18,046 nucleotides of DNA from an uncultured Clostridia bacterium (GTDB lineage: Bacteria; Bacillota; Clostridia; Peptostreptococcales; Anaerovoracaceae), in contig CALFUG010000254.1 of NCBI GenBank assembly GCA_937928455.1, forward strand, positions 1 through 18,046, given 5' to 3'. This document shows positions 1 through 6,567 of this stretch, piece by piece (the stretch's first letter is position 1; each line of letters begins with the position of its first letter). The notes under the pieces are model-generated. The model searched no databases. It was not told the DNA's origin and saw only the letters and a program-made list of their open reading frames with translations. The translations under genes and the position numbers were made by a program.

Positions 1-49
1 TGAGCTATAAGCCCAAGTTCCATTTTTTTCGTTTACGAAACACAAAGGT

Positions 50-58
50 ATTATACCA
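50..58 (-). promoter_or_regulatory. Putative extended -10 promoter facing out of the window
   Basis: Read on the minus strand this is TGGTATAAT, a consensus extended -10 element. No good -35 hexamer lies 17 bases upstream, which extended -10 promoters can tolerate. It would drive a gene lying to the left of the window. The same nine bases form the -10 of the MBOAT promoter at 3178-3186. Confidence 0.35.
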
Positions 59-144
59 TATTTTATTTTCGGCGCATCATAATTCTTGCCCATTTTTTAG
101 GAATGAAACCATAGACATGGTCATGCTTTCCTTCGCAGCCAAAT

Positions 145-209
145 TTCGGGGTCGGGTACCAAATCTTGAGAGCATTTCTCTTTTGAATTTTGAGGTACCC
201 GACCCCGAA
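145..209. repeat. 16-bp perfect inverted repeat, REP/MITE-like
   Basis: TTCGGGGTCGGGTACC at 145-160 is the exact reverse complement of 194-209. The arms are separated by a 33-base spacer that holds a small inner stem (168-171 with 177-180). The CCGACCCC part of the right arm repeats 11 bases further on (199-206 and 210-217). No run of T follows, so this does not look like an intrinsic terminator. The GGGTC-GGTACC palindrome beside a TTGAATTTTGA-like stretch resembles repeats associated with REP-type Y1 transposases, recalled from general knowledge. No transposase is present in the window. Confidence 0.6.
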
Positions 210-233
210 CCGACCCCTTAGAACCGTCAAATT

Positions 234-266
234 AAAAGAACCGGAGAAAGAATCTCCGGTTCTTTT
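234..266 (-). terminator. Intrinsic terminator of the tRNA-Ala transcript
   Basis: A 13-bp perfect stem (234-246 with 254-266) encloses a 7-base loop. Read on the minus strand, the stem ends in CTTTT just downstream of the tRNA 3' end at 271. The stem is symmetric in A and T, so it could also act on plus-strand transcription. Confidence 0.8.
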
Positions 267-270
267 AAAG

Positions 271-346
271 TGGTGGACCTAAGGAGGATCGAACTCCTGA
301 CCTCTTGACTGCCAGTCAAGCGCGCTCCCAGCTGCGCCATAGGCCC
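271..346 (-). tRNA. tRNA-Ala (anticodon GGC)
   Basis: The reverse complement folds into a complete 76-nt cloverleaf. It has a 7-bp acceptor stem (GGGCCTA with TAGGTCC), a D arm GCGC/GCGC, an anticodon stem CTTGA/TCAAG with loop CTGGCAG (anticodon GGC), a 5-nt variable loop, a T arm AGGAG/CTCCT with loop TTCGATC, and an encoded CCA. The acceptor has the G3-U70 wobble pair that alanyl-tRNA synthetase uses as its main identity element, which independently supports alanine. It reads GCC and GCU codons. The gene stands alone, with its own promoter upstream and a terminator 4 bases downstream. Confidence 0.96.
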
Positions 347-376
347 ACGGTTATGAAGTCGTTTTGCGACTATTTG

Positions 377-405
377 ATATTACAATAAATTGTGGACCAT
401 TTCAA
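377..405 (-). promoter_or_regulatory. Promoter of tRNA-Ala
   Basis: On the minus strand there is a TTGAAA -35 box (400-405), an exact 17-base spacer, and a TAATAT -10 box (377-382). Transcription would start about 25-30 bases before the tRNA. A 5-bp hairpin (357-361 with 367-371) lies in the predicted precursor leader or at its start. Confidence 0.7.
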
Positions 406-473
406 GTCCTTTTTGTTCTTTGTTGTCCTCTCTTGAGATGGGGAAACAATGGCCACTGGAACAGGGGAGAGTA

Positions 474-1697
474 TTAATCTGCCCACAAGAACATATTCTG
501 GTTGAGGCTGTCTACATTATATAGAAAGATTACCACATCCGGTTCATAGTCCTTGGCATACTGAGAAATAGAGCCCTTATATAATCGGGGATCCAGTGCA
601 CGGACCTCATGAACACCTAAGGACAGGAAGGAATATACCGGCACGCCGAAAGAGTCTTTGATGATGAGGATTTTCCCGTGGGGAACCTTGTGGTTAATGA
701 ATACCAATTCTTCATTATCCCCATGATAGGCAGCATAGCGATTGGCGGTCATTTCCGGATCTTCCAGATACTCTTTCACCAAAACAGCATCTTCAAAGGA
801 GCCTCTGGCCTGTGTGGTGACACCGTAATCCGTTTCCCAGAGTTGAATATCCGTTTCAAATTGGGGAACCACCAACGTGAATCGATCTACCCCGCCATAA
901 ATTTTACCCACCCTTCTTCCCATGGAACCAATGAAGGAGTTTTCCTGAGTGGTCATTTGAAACCGATCTTCCGCAAAGGTGGCAGGGTCAATGGGCACAT
1001 CGTATTTATCTGCCAGAGTTTTTGCTATGGTTTCTGTGGCCTTCAGGGCAGCGGGTATGGTCCAATGGTGGTCCGTATTGAAGAACAAGTCTTGTTGAGA
1101 TATTCCCTGGCGGCGATACTCGCGGAAAGATACGCGGAGATCCAGAATGGACAATCCTTGATCTTCCAGCATGGCAAGGAAGCGGTCTGCGTTTTCATCC
1201 CCGTAATCAAAGGTAATGGGAGTGATTTCGGTCTCGTCCAATAGGCGGAAAGGTGCTTGGACCCAGAGGAATGGAATTTTCTCCTGTTCCAAGGTTTCCT
1301 TCAGGGCAACGATTTTATTCGCCGGTTCCGTCAAATCTCTTTCGTTAATCTGATAGGTAATTTGGCCTTGGTCCGTCAGGAACAAGTAGCTGTAGTTGGG
1401 ATCTGGTATGGTGCGTTTCCCCATGGCCTTCTGGGCGGCGCCGTATATTTCGAGGAAACCTTCATATCCCGGTGTTTCTTCTACCAGCAAATCATCGAAT
1501 ATTTGAACGGCTTGCTCCACTCTCCCCAGAAGAGGGGTTCCTTCCGGCACAGTATTTCGATAAGTGGTCAGAAATTCCCGGGGAAAGCTGGAGGCCAATA
1601 GGAACAACAAAAGCAGACCGACGATGGCGGCAAACAGAACGGCGGTTAATTGTTGTTCCATATGGGTTTTGGGGCTTCCGTTTTTCTTTGGCCTCAT
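474..1697 (-). CDS. DHHW-family protein, AlgJ/AlgX-like partner of MBOAT acyltransferase
   Basis: This 407-residue protein has a short basic N terminus, one membrane anchor at about residues 17-36, and an extracytoplasmic SGNH-hydrolase-like domain. It contains the signature DHHW at 209-212 (context NTDHHWTIP) and a late KDSFG motif at 347-351. These match the DHHW family, which is related to the AlgJ/AlgX/DltD-type proteins that work with MBOAT acyltransferases in O-acetylating extracellular polysaccharides. That pairing is established for alginate; applying it here is inference. The ATG is preceded by AAGGAG with a 10-base gap. That Shine-Dalgarno site overlaps the TAA of the upstream MBOAT gene, so the two are probably translationally coupled. 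I see no clear terminator before the downstream tRNA. The acylated polymer cannot be read from the sequence. Confidence 0.88.
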   Translation of the reverse strand: MRPKKNGSPKTHMEQQLTAVLFAAIVGLLLLFLLASSFPREFLTTYRNTVPEGTPLLGRVEQAVQIFDDLLVEETPGYEGFLEIYGAAQKAMGKRTIPDPNYSYLFLTDQGQITYQINERDLTEPANKIVALKETLEQEKIPFLWVQAPFRLLDETEITPITFDYGDENADRFLAMLEDQGLSILDLRVSFREYRRQGISQQDLFFNTDHHWTIPAALKATETIAKTLADKYDVPIDPATFAEDRFQMTTQENSFIGSMGRRVGKIYGGVDRFTLVVPQFETDIQLWETDYGVTTQARGSFEDAVLVKEYLEDPEMTANRYAAYHGDNEELVFINHKVPHGKILIIKDSFGVPVYSFLSLGVHEVRALDPRLYKGSISQYAKDYEPDVVIFLYNVDSLNQNMFLWAD

Positions 1698-1711
1698 GAA
1701 GCTCTCTCTCC

Positions 1712-3127
1712 TTAGAAGTTAAAATAGATAAATGGATTGTGGGCCCCCTTCACTAAATAGGAAAGGGAAACAATCAATACCAACAGGAGCAAGGTGGTGT
1801 ATACGGGAGCAGGGACTCTTTGAAAGCGTTGGCCAAGGGGTACGCTGAATAGAATTCCCGCCAGAAATATCCACAGGTATTCCTTGATCCAAGCCAAGGT
1901 ACGGATGTCTGACAAGGGTTCAGGACCTGCCCCGGACATGAGATTCAAATAGTGGATGGCATCTCCCAAGGTCTGTGATCGGAAAAGCACCCAGCCAATC
2001 ATTACCAGAAGCAATAAATATACATGTTTTACGATTGAAATCAACCGGCGAGACAGGAGGCTGTCTCCAAGTGGTTTGAAGTATACCTTCTTCTCGAAGT
2101 TTAAGGCCTTTTCCAGGATAATGAAAAAGCACCAGAGGAAACCCCAGCAAACAAAGGTCCAGTTGGCGCCATGCCAGAATCCCGTCAGCAACCAAACAAT
2201 GAATAGGTTGAAAAAGGTCCGTCCTTTTCCGGAGCGGCTGCCACCCAATGGGATATATACATAGTCTCGAAACCAAGTTCCCAGGGATATGTGCCAACGC
2301 CTCCAAAACTCAGAGGCGGAACGGGAGATATATGGGTAATTGAAGTTCTCGGGGAATTTGAATCCAAACATACGACCCAAGCCGATGGCCATATCGGAAT
2401 ATCCGGAGAAATCAAAAAATATCTGGAAAGTATAGGCCAAGGCGCCCAACCAGGCCATGGCCGTGGTGCCATTACCCTCACCAACGATGCGGAAGCAATG
2501 ATCCGCTACGATGGCCATGTTATTGGCGATGAGGATTTTCTTGCCGAAGCCCATGAGAAAACGGCAGACTCCCTCCGAAAACAATTCCATGGACTCCACC
2601 CGATTCTGGATCTGTAGAGCTACTGTTTGGTAACGAATAATGGGGCCGGCAATCAGTTGCGGGAAGAAGGAAATGTACAGGCCTACATGAAGTAAGTCCT
2701 TCTGGGCTTCCGCTTTGTTCCGATAAATATCCAGCACATAGGAAATGGCTTGAAAGGTGAAGAAACTGATTCCAATGGGCAGGATAATTTCCCGGGTGGT
2801 CCAGTTGGCGTGAAACAAGAGGTTGATATTCGCCACGGTGAACATGAAATACTTGAAAATAAATAGAATTCCTAAGTTCACAGCCAGCATGACAACGATA
2901 ATCCAAGGCTTCTTTCGGGTTTGTACCAAAAGACCGAAGAAGTAGTTGGCGACGATAGATCCCATCATCACAAAGACGAACCAAGGCTCTCCCCAGGCAT
3001 AGAAAAAAAGACTGGCCCCAAAAAGAAAATAGTTTTGCAGCCTTCGGTGATGCCGCAAAAGGGTGTAATAGACCAATAGGGTCAAGGGGAGAAAACATAT
3101 GAGAAATGTAAGGGATGAAAATAGCAT
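1712..3127 (-). CDS. MBOAT-family membrane-bound O-acyltransferase (AlgI-like)
   Basis: This is a 471-residue polytopic membrane protein with about ten hydrophobic segments. It carries the MBOAT landmarks in order: a PIGISFFTFQAISYVLD stretch (about 117-133), FFDFSGYSDMAIGLGRMFG (237-255), FWRRWHISLGTWFRDYVYIPLGG (274-296) and GFWHGANWTF (316-325). His319 in WHGANW is the expected catalytic histidine, and His279 in WRRWH is the second conserved one. The C terminus ends NPFIYFNF, typical of the AlgI/DltB-like branch. Such enzymes move acyl groups across the membrane onto extracellular polysaccharide or teichoic acid. No dltA or dltC gene is nearby, and the partner is DHHW-type, so polysaccharide O-acetylation is the better guess. 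The start MLFSS fits the family. The Shine-Dalgarno (GAGAGG) is modest. Confidence 0.93.
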   Translation of the reverse strand: MLFSSLTFLICFLPLTLLVYYTLLRHHRRLQNYFLFGASLFFYAWGEPWFVFVMMGSIVANYFFGLLVQTRKKPWIIVVMLAVNLGILFIFKYFMFTVANINLLFHANWTTREIILPIGISFFTFQAISYVLDIYRNKAEAQKDLLHVGLYISFFPQLIAGPIIRYQTVALQIQNRVESMELFSEGVCRFLMGFGKKILIANNMAIVADHCFRIVGEGNGTTAMAWLGALAYTFQIFFDFSGYSDMAIGLGRMFGFKFPENFNYPYISRSASEFWRRWHISLGTWFRDYVYIPLGGSRSGKGRTFFNLFIVWLLTGFWHGANWTFVCWGFLWCFFIILEKALNFEKKVYFKPLGDSLLSRRLISIVKHVYLLLLVMIGWVLFRSQTLGDAIHYLNLMSGAGPEPLSDIRTLAWIKEYLWIFLAGILFSVPLGQRFQRVPAPVYTTLLLLVLIVSLSYLVKGAHNPFIYFNF

Positions 3128-3145
3128 ACATTCGGCCTCTCTACG

Positions 3146-3160
3146 CCCCTGGGTTAGGGG
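3146..3160 (-). other. Small hairpin in MBOAT 5' UTR
   Basis: CCCCT (3146-3150) and AGGGG (3156-3160) form a 5-bp GC-rich stem with a 5-base loop. It lies between the predicted transcription start and the ribosome binding site of the MBOAT gene. A regulatory role is speculative. Confidence 0.3.
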
Positions 3161-3177
3161 GATTCTTTGTCGCTCAC

Positions 3178-3186
3178 ATTATACCA
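3178..3186 (-). promoter_or_regulatory. Extended -10 promoter of the MBOAT-DHHW operon
   Basis: On the minus strand the site reads TGGTATAAT, a full extended -10. The sequence 17 bases upstream (TAGTCG) is a poor -35. It lies about 50 bases before the MBOAT start and is the only good candidate in the divergent spacer on this strand. Confidence 0.55.
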
Positions 3187-3262
3187 TTCTCCCAACAGGG
3201 CGACTATCCCCTACTATATATATTCCTCGGATTTTTTCTTGTAGCTTTTCCCACTGTTTCGG

Positions 3263-3291
3263 TTGCATTTTTATGAGCCAGAGCATATAAT
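3263..3291 (+). promoter_or_regulatory. Promoter for the thioesterase gene
   Basis: TTGCAT (3263-3268), a 17-base spacer, and a perfect TATAAT (3286-3291) face right. This divergent promoter would start an RNA about 80 bases upstream of the thioesterase ATG. Confidence 0.5.
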
Positions 3292-3305
3292 GGCCATGAC
3301 AACAA

Positions 3306-3334
3306 GGAACTGCGGGCCATCTTCCCGCAGTTTT
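3306..3334 (+). terminator. Terminator-like hairpin in the thioesterase leader
   Basis: AACTGCGGG (3308-3316) pairs perfectly with 3324-3332 around a 7-base loop. Two more G-U pairs extend the stem, and TTTT follows at the 3' side. It begins only about 10 bases after the predicted start site. It may be a 5'-stabilising stem, an attenuator, or a stop for stray transcripts. The T run is short, so termination would be partial. Confidence 0.4.
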
Positions 3335-3379
3335 AAATTGGAAAAAGGGTAGAATAAAGAATAAAGAAATAGAGATACC

Positions 3380-3892
3380 ATGAAATACAAGGTGACCCGG
3401 AAACAAAATAACAGTAAGATGTGTGCGGTATGTGGGGTGGACAATCCTTTTGGAATCCACGGCCGGTTTTATGATACCGACACAGGAGAAGTCATCGGTC
3501 TTTTTCGAGCCAAGGACCACCATCAAAGTTTTCCGGAGCGGGTTCATGGCGGAATCATTTCGGCCATGCTGGACGAGGTAATGAGTAGGGCTCTGAATGT
3601 GGAGTTTCCGGAAGAGTGGTCTGTGACGGTGGATCTCAGGATTCGATTTAAGAAACCGGTGCCCTTGGAGACGGACTTGAAGGCATTAGGCAGGATTACC
3701 CGTATGAATCGAAAGATTTTTGAAACCACCGGAGAAATTTATCTTCCGGATGGCACCGTGGCGGCGGAAGGTTGGGGAAAATTCTTTCGGGGTACACCCG
3801 GGGAATTGGAAGGGCTGGAGGACAGCGAAGCATACCTGGAAGGGTGGCAAGTAATGGATAGTCCGGAGGATCCGACGGAAATCGAAATCTAA
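3380..3892 (+). CDS. PaaI/YbgC-like hotdog-fold thioesterase
   Basis: This 170-residue single-domain cytoplasmic protein has a hotdog-fold signature: an HGGIISAMLDE stretch at 56-66, with the HGG turn and an acidic residue (Asp65/Glu66) on the following helix where PaaI-type enzymes carry their catalytic carboxylate. The N-terminal CxxC-xDNPFGIHGRF segment (Cys15, Cys18) is common in this thioesterase subgroup. The family hydrolyses acyl-CoA thioesters, but the substrate cannot be predicted. The acidic tail after about residue 138 is outside the core fold. The Shine-Dalgarno before the ATG is weak (GAGAT), unlike the other genes here, so expression is probably low. There is no terminator before the rpmG promoter, so read-through into the ribosomal operon is possible. 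Confidence 0.85.
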   Translation: MKYKVTRKQNNSKMCAVCGVDNPFGIHGRFYDTDTGEVIGLFRAKDHHQSFPERVHGGIISAMLDEVMSRALNVEFPEEWSVTVDLRIRFKKPVPLETDLKALGRITRMNRKIFETTGEIYLPDGTVAAEGWGKFFRGTPGELEGLEDSEAYLEGWQVMDSPEDPTEIEI

Positions 3893-3902
3893 GGGATTTT
3901 CC

Positions 3903-3931
3903 TTGACAATGACCCTTCCCCGTTATAATAT
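3903..3931 (+). promoter_or_regulatory. Strong promoter of rpmG-secE-nusG
   Basis: A consensus TTGACA (3903-3908), 17-base spacer and TAATAT (3926-3931) start 10 bases after the thioesterase stop. Overlapping TATAAT sequences at 3924-3929 and 3929-3934 give alternative -10 registers. The leader of about 80 bases ends in an AGGAGGT ribosome binding site (4006-4012). Confidence 0.85.
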
Positions 3932-4020
3932 AATTAAGCGACTTTATGCGATGAATTCCATTTTAGTCCCATTTTTAGTGGAAACATGAAGGATAGATCA
4001 GTTATAGGAGGTAACAGTCG

Positions 4021-4182
4021 ATGGCAGTAGGAGCAAGAGTGAGAGTGACTCTGGCATGTCAAGAATGCAAGCAGAGAAACTACACCAGTATGAAGAACAA
4101 AAAGAACGATCCGGACCGAATCGAAATGATGAAGTATTGCAAATTCTGCAAGGATCATACGCTTCACAAGGAAACCAAATAA
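4021..4182 (+). CDS. rpmG: 50S ribosomal protein L33
   Basis: This 53-residue protein begins [16 protein letters not shown] and ends LHKETK. Two CxxC pairs (Cys13/Cys16 and Cys40/Cys43) form the zinc ribbon of the C+ form of L33, a peripheral protein of the large subunit. Bacteria with several L33 paralogues may express C+ and C- forms under different zinc supply, so this copy would be the zinc-replete type; that is family knowledge, not visible here. AGGAGGT sits 8 bases before the ATG. It is the first gene of the operon, directly ahead of secE, the order usual in Firmicutes. The stop codon overlaps the secE ribosome binding site (TAAGGAG), suggesting coupling. Confidence 0.97.
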   Translation: MAVGARVRVTLACQECKQRNYTSMKNKKNDPDRIEMMKYCKFCKDHTLHKETK

Positions 4183-4194
4183 GGAGTAATTCGA

Positions 4195-4455
4195 ATGGCT
4201 AAGGAAAACAAGCTGGAGGCCAAAGCTCCCGCTAAAAAGAAACCGGTTCGTCCCAAGAGAGAACGGCCCAGTATTAGAGAATACTTCAAAGGCATCCGAA
4301 CCGAAGTAAAGAAAGTGGTATGGCCCACTCGAAAAGAGTTGGGTACCTTTACTGTAGTGGTAATCTTGACCTGTACTTTCTTTGCGTTGGCATTCTGGGG
4401 GATTGACTCCGGTGTTTTAGCGATGCTGAAGGGCATTCTTGGCATTAATATGTAA
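4195..4455 (+). CDS. secE: Preprotein translocase subunit SecE
   Basis: This 86-residue protein has a basic, Lys/Pro-rich N terminus of about 25 residues. The conserved SecE amphipathic helix and hinge follow (IREYFKGIRTEVKKVVWPTRKE, about 27-48), then a single transmembrane segment at about 50-70. This is the short single-span Gram-positive form; E. coli SecE has three spans. It clamps SecY in the membrane as part of the SecYEG channel. The ATG follows AAGGAG by 8 bases. Its place between rpmG and nusG is the conserved arrangement. Confidence 0.97.
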   Translation: MAKENKLEAKAPAKKKPVRPKRERPSIREYFKGIRTEVKKVVWPTRKELGTFTVVVILTCTFFALAFWGIDSGVLAMLKGILGINM

Positions 4456-4469
4456 GGAAAAGGAAACTC

Positions 4470-5051
4470 ATGGCCGAACAAGAAAAAGATTTAACCTTTG
4501 ACGTGGTGGAAGAAGGGGTCAGTGGCGTCCGCGCCATAAGAGAGCCCATGTGGTATGTAGTCCATACCTATTCCGGTCACGAAAACAAGGTCAAGGTGAA
4601 TATTGAAAAGCTGGTGGAGAATCGAGGAATGCAGGATTTGGTTCTCAGTGTGGTGGTCCCCACGGAAGATGTGGTGGAGATGAAAAACGGCCAGCGAAAA
4701 ATCAAAACCCGTAAAATGTTCCCCGGGTATGTTTTGGTGAAGATGATTGTCACCAACGAATCCTGGTATCTGGTCAGAAACACCCAAGGTGTCACCGGAT
4801 TTGTAGGCCACGGATCAGAGCCGGTACCCCTTACCTTGGAAGAGGTTCGAAGAATGGGTATTGAAAAAATCATCATCGATATGGACATTAAGGCCGGAGA
4901 CTCTGTGAAGGTGATTAATGGACCTTTTGAAGGGTTCATGGGAACCGTATCCAGCTTTGATGAAGAAAAGCAAGTGATGAAGGTAATGATCAGTATGTTC
5001 GGAAGAGATACATTAGTGGAATTGGAGTATGCGCAGATTGATAAGTTGTAA
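4470..5051 (+). CDS. nusG: Transcription termination/antitermination factor NusG
   Basis: This 193-residue protein has an NGN domain beginning at MWYVVHTYSGHE (about residue 27) and a C-terminal KOW domain (GDSVKVINGPFEGFMGTV, about 144-161). NGN binds the RNA polymerase clamp over the main channel, and KOW contacts partners such as S10 or Rho. The unusual part is an acidic N-terminal extension of about 26 residues ahead of the NGN domain. The upstream ATG has a good AAAGGA site 6 bases away. An in-frame ATG at 4548, at the Met of MWYVV, has only a weak AAGAGA, so I keep the long form. secE ends 14 bases upstream. Confidence 0.96.
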   Translation: MAEQEKDLTFDVVEEGVSGVRAIREPMWYVVHTYSGHENKVKVNIEKLVENRGMQDLVLSVVVPTEDVVEMKNGQRKIKTRKMFPGYVLVKMIVTNESWYLVRNTQGVTGFVGHGSEPVPLTLEEVRRMGIEKIIIDMDIKAGDSVKVINGPFEGFMGTVSSFDEEKQVMKVMISMFGRDTLVELEYAQIDKL

Positions 5052-5205
5052 GGAGAGGAAAGGCCATGTGGCCTCCATCCGAAGCAGGATTATTGAGCAA
5101 GAGCTCCGATGAGAAATCCACCATATACATTATATAAAGGAAGGAAACCCAGAGAAATGGGTACCCCTTAATCCCCGCCAGGCGGGAGAAAGGAGATAAA
5201 AAAGA
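5052..5205 (+). promoter_or_regulatory. Structured leader of rplK-rplA, possible L1 autoregulatory region
   Basis: This 154-base spacer contains four short stem-loops: AGGCC/GGCCT (5061-5074), GAGC/GCTC (5095-5106), ACCC/GGGT (5147-5162) and a C-rich/G-rich stem (5174-5186) immediately before the ribosome binding site. In many bacteria L1 represses translation of its own operon by binding an mRNA site upstream of rplK, so a leader of this kind is expected. I could not match a specific L1-site consensus. No convincing sigma-A promoter is visible, so rplK is probably read from the upstream promoter. Confidence 0.4.
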
Positions 5206-5631
5206 ATGGCAAAAAAAGTAGAAGGCTATATTAAATTGCAGATTCCTGCAGGCGGCGCTACACCAGCACCACCCGTTGGACCGGCATTGGGACAAAAGAG
5301 TGTCAACATCATGGATTTTTGCAAACAGTTTAATGCAAAAACCCAGGACCAACAGGGAATGATTATCCCCGTGGTAATCACCGTGTATGCGGACCGTTCC
5401 TTCACCTTTGTCTGCAAGACACCACCTGCAGCCGTACTGATTAAGAAAGCGGCAGGATTGAACAAGGCGTCCGGAGAGCCCAACAAGAATAAGATTGGCA
5501 GTATCACGTTGGAGCAGGCCCAGGAAATCGCCAAAACCAAAATGCCAGACCTGAATGCGGCGAATCTGGACACAGCCACGGAAATGATCAAGGGAACCGC
5601 AAGAAGTATGGGAGTTATTGTGAAAGAGTAA
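5206..5631 (+). CDS. rplK: 50S ribosomal protein L11
   Basis: This 141-residue protein has the usual family length. The N-terminal domain carries the proline-rich [18 protein letters not shown] segment (13-30), the thiostrepton/micrococcin-proximal linker. The C-terminal RNA-binding domain ends [11 protein letters not shown]11 binds the GTPase-associated centre of 23S rRNA, next to the L10-L12 stalk encoded downstream, and is needed for RelA/Rel activation. The ATG follows AAAGGAG by 10 bases. It is co-transcribed with rplA, which begins after about 50 bases. Confidence 0.98.
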   Translation: MAKKVEGYIKLQIPAGGATPAPPVGPALGQKSVNIMDFCKQFNAKTQDQQGMIIPVVITVYADRSFTFVCKTPPAAVLIKKAAGLNKASGEPNKNKIGSITLEQAQEIAKTKMPDLNAANLDTATEMIKGTARSMGVIVKE

Positions 5632-5682
5632 TAGGTGGGAGGCTTTTTTAAAAAAGTCGTTGGAACCACAAGGAGGTATGAA

Positions 5683-6381
5683 ATGCCAAAGAGAGGCAAA
5701 AAGTATCGAGAAGCATTCGCTAGTTTCGATGCACAGCAACAGTACGATGCCAAAGAAGCCATGGAAATTCTGGTGAAAATGGGCACGGCAAAATTCGACG
5801 AGACCGTAGAAGCTCACATTAAACTGGGTGTAGACGGAAGACATGCGGACCAGCAGGTTCGTGGCGCCATCGTCCTTCCTCACGGAACCGGTAAAACCAA
5901 AAGAGTGTTGGTATTTGCCAAGGGTCCTAAGGCGCAAGAAGCAGAGGCTGCCGGTGCAGACTTTGTGGGAGCGGAAGAGTTGGCGGAAAAGATTCAAAAA
6001 GAAAACTGGTTCGATTTCGACGTCGTGGTAGCCACTCCGGACATGATGGGTGTAGTTGGCAAATTGGGTAAAGTATTAGGACCCAAAGGCATGATGCCCA
6101 ACCCCAAATCCGGTACGGTAACTATGGATATCGAAAAAGCCATGGAAGAAATCAAAGCGGGTAAAGTGGAGTATCGTTTGGATAAGACCAACATCGTCCA
6201 CACACCGGTAGGCAAGGTTTCTTTCGGACCGGAAAAACTGGCAGAAAACTTCAATGCCCTGATGGAAGCCATCATTAAAGCAAAACCATCGGTGGCGAAG
6301 GGTCAGTATTTAAGATCCGTTACCCTGGCAACCACCATGAGTCCCGGCGTGAAAGTAAATCCCCAGAGAATTCAAGGGTAA
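5683..6381 (+). CDS. rplA: 50S ribosomal protein L1
   Basis: The 232-residue product begins [16 protein letters not shown], the standard length for bacterial L1. The signature region [18 protein letters not shown] (about 126-143) is intact, and the protein ends at the family-typical VNPQRIQG. L1 builds the mobile L1 stalk at the ribosomal E site and usually acts as translational repressor of its own operon. I start it at the ATG at 5683, which has AGGAGGT 5 bases upstream. The open frame continues back to a GTG at 5635, but that would add 16 residues foreign to the family and swallow the ribosome binding site. Confidence 0.97.
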   Translation: MPKRGKKYREAFASFDAQQQYDAKEAMEILVKMGTAKFDETVEAHIKLGVDGRHADQQVRGAIVLPHGTGKTKRVLVFAKGPKAQEAEAAGADFVGAEELAEKIQKENWFDFDVVVATPDMMGVVGKLGKVLGPKGMMPNPKSGTVTMDIEKAMEEIKAGKVEYRLDKTNIVHTPVGKVSFGPEKLAENFNALMEAIIKAKPSVAKGQYLRSVTLATTMSPGVKVNPQRIQG

Positions 6382-6410
6382 TCACAGGGAAATCAACTAA
6401 ACAAGAAAAC

Positions 6411-6510
6411 TAACCGTAGACAGCGGGTGCGTAACAGCTTAATTTCCCGCCGAGGTACAATATAAAATATTGGCCTCGCTTGTCCGGTGACAGGCGAGGC
6501 ATTTTATAGA
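6411..6510 (+). ncRNA. L10 leader with attenuator
   Basis: The region AACCGTAGACAGCGGGTGCG followed by AACAGCTTAAT and CCGCCGAGG is the recognisable L10-L12 complex binding core of the ribosomal L10 leader. Downstream are two exclusive structures. The antiterminator pairs CGAGG (6451-6455) with CCTCG (6474-6478), supported by an inner AATAT/ATATT stem (6459-6463 with 6467-6471). The terminator pairs GCCTCGC (6473-6479) with GCGAGGC (6494-6500) and continues inward to a CGGT loop, followed by ATTTTAT. Excess L10-L12 binding would favour the terminator and stop rplJL transcription. The T run is weak. Confidence 0.9.
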
Positions 6511-6529
6511 GTACCATGCTGACTCTTGT

Positions 6530-6547
6530 TTCTTCCGCCAGGAAGAA
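6530..6547 (+). other. Stem-loop just upstream of the rplJ ribosome binding site
   Basis: TTCTTCC (6530-6536) pairs perfectly with GGAAGAA (6541-6547) around a GCCA loop, ending 7 bases before AAAGGAG. It lies beyond the L10 leader terminator and could add translational control or simply insulate the ribosome binding site. Confidence 0.35.
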
Positions 6548-6567
6548 GCAAAGAAAGGAGACCAAAT

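Larger units (their letters stand above)
1..233. other. Gene-free left edge with palindromic element
   Basis: No credible coding region is visible on either strand here. The stretch holds an outward-facing promoter-like site near 50-58 and a 16-bp inverted repeat at 145-209. The rest, including the first 40 bases, shows nothing I can name. Confidence 0.6.

Noticed and set aside
678..1244. 188-codon plus-strand frame opposite the DHHW gene
   Set aside because: The minus-strand frame has a clear family motif, membrane anchor and ribosome binding site; the plus-strand frame has none.
5635..5682. Longer rplA frame from a GTG at 5635
   Set aside because: It would add 16 non-family residues and place the strong AGGAGGT site inside the gene; the ATG at 5683 fits L1 length and spacing.
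4990..5997. 335-codon open frame antisense to rplK and rplA
   Set aside because: Composition is an antisense shadow of two certain ribosomal protein genes crossing their spacer; no start signals or recognisable domain.
6526..6567. Longer rplJ frame from a TTG at 6526
   Set aside because: The start lies in the leader next to a hairpin, with no ribosome binding site; the ATG at 6568 has AAAGGAG.
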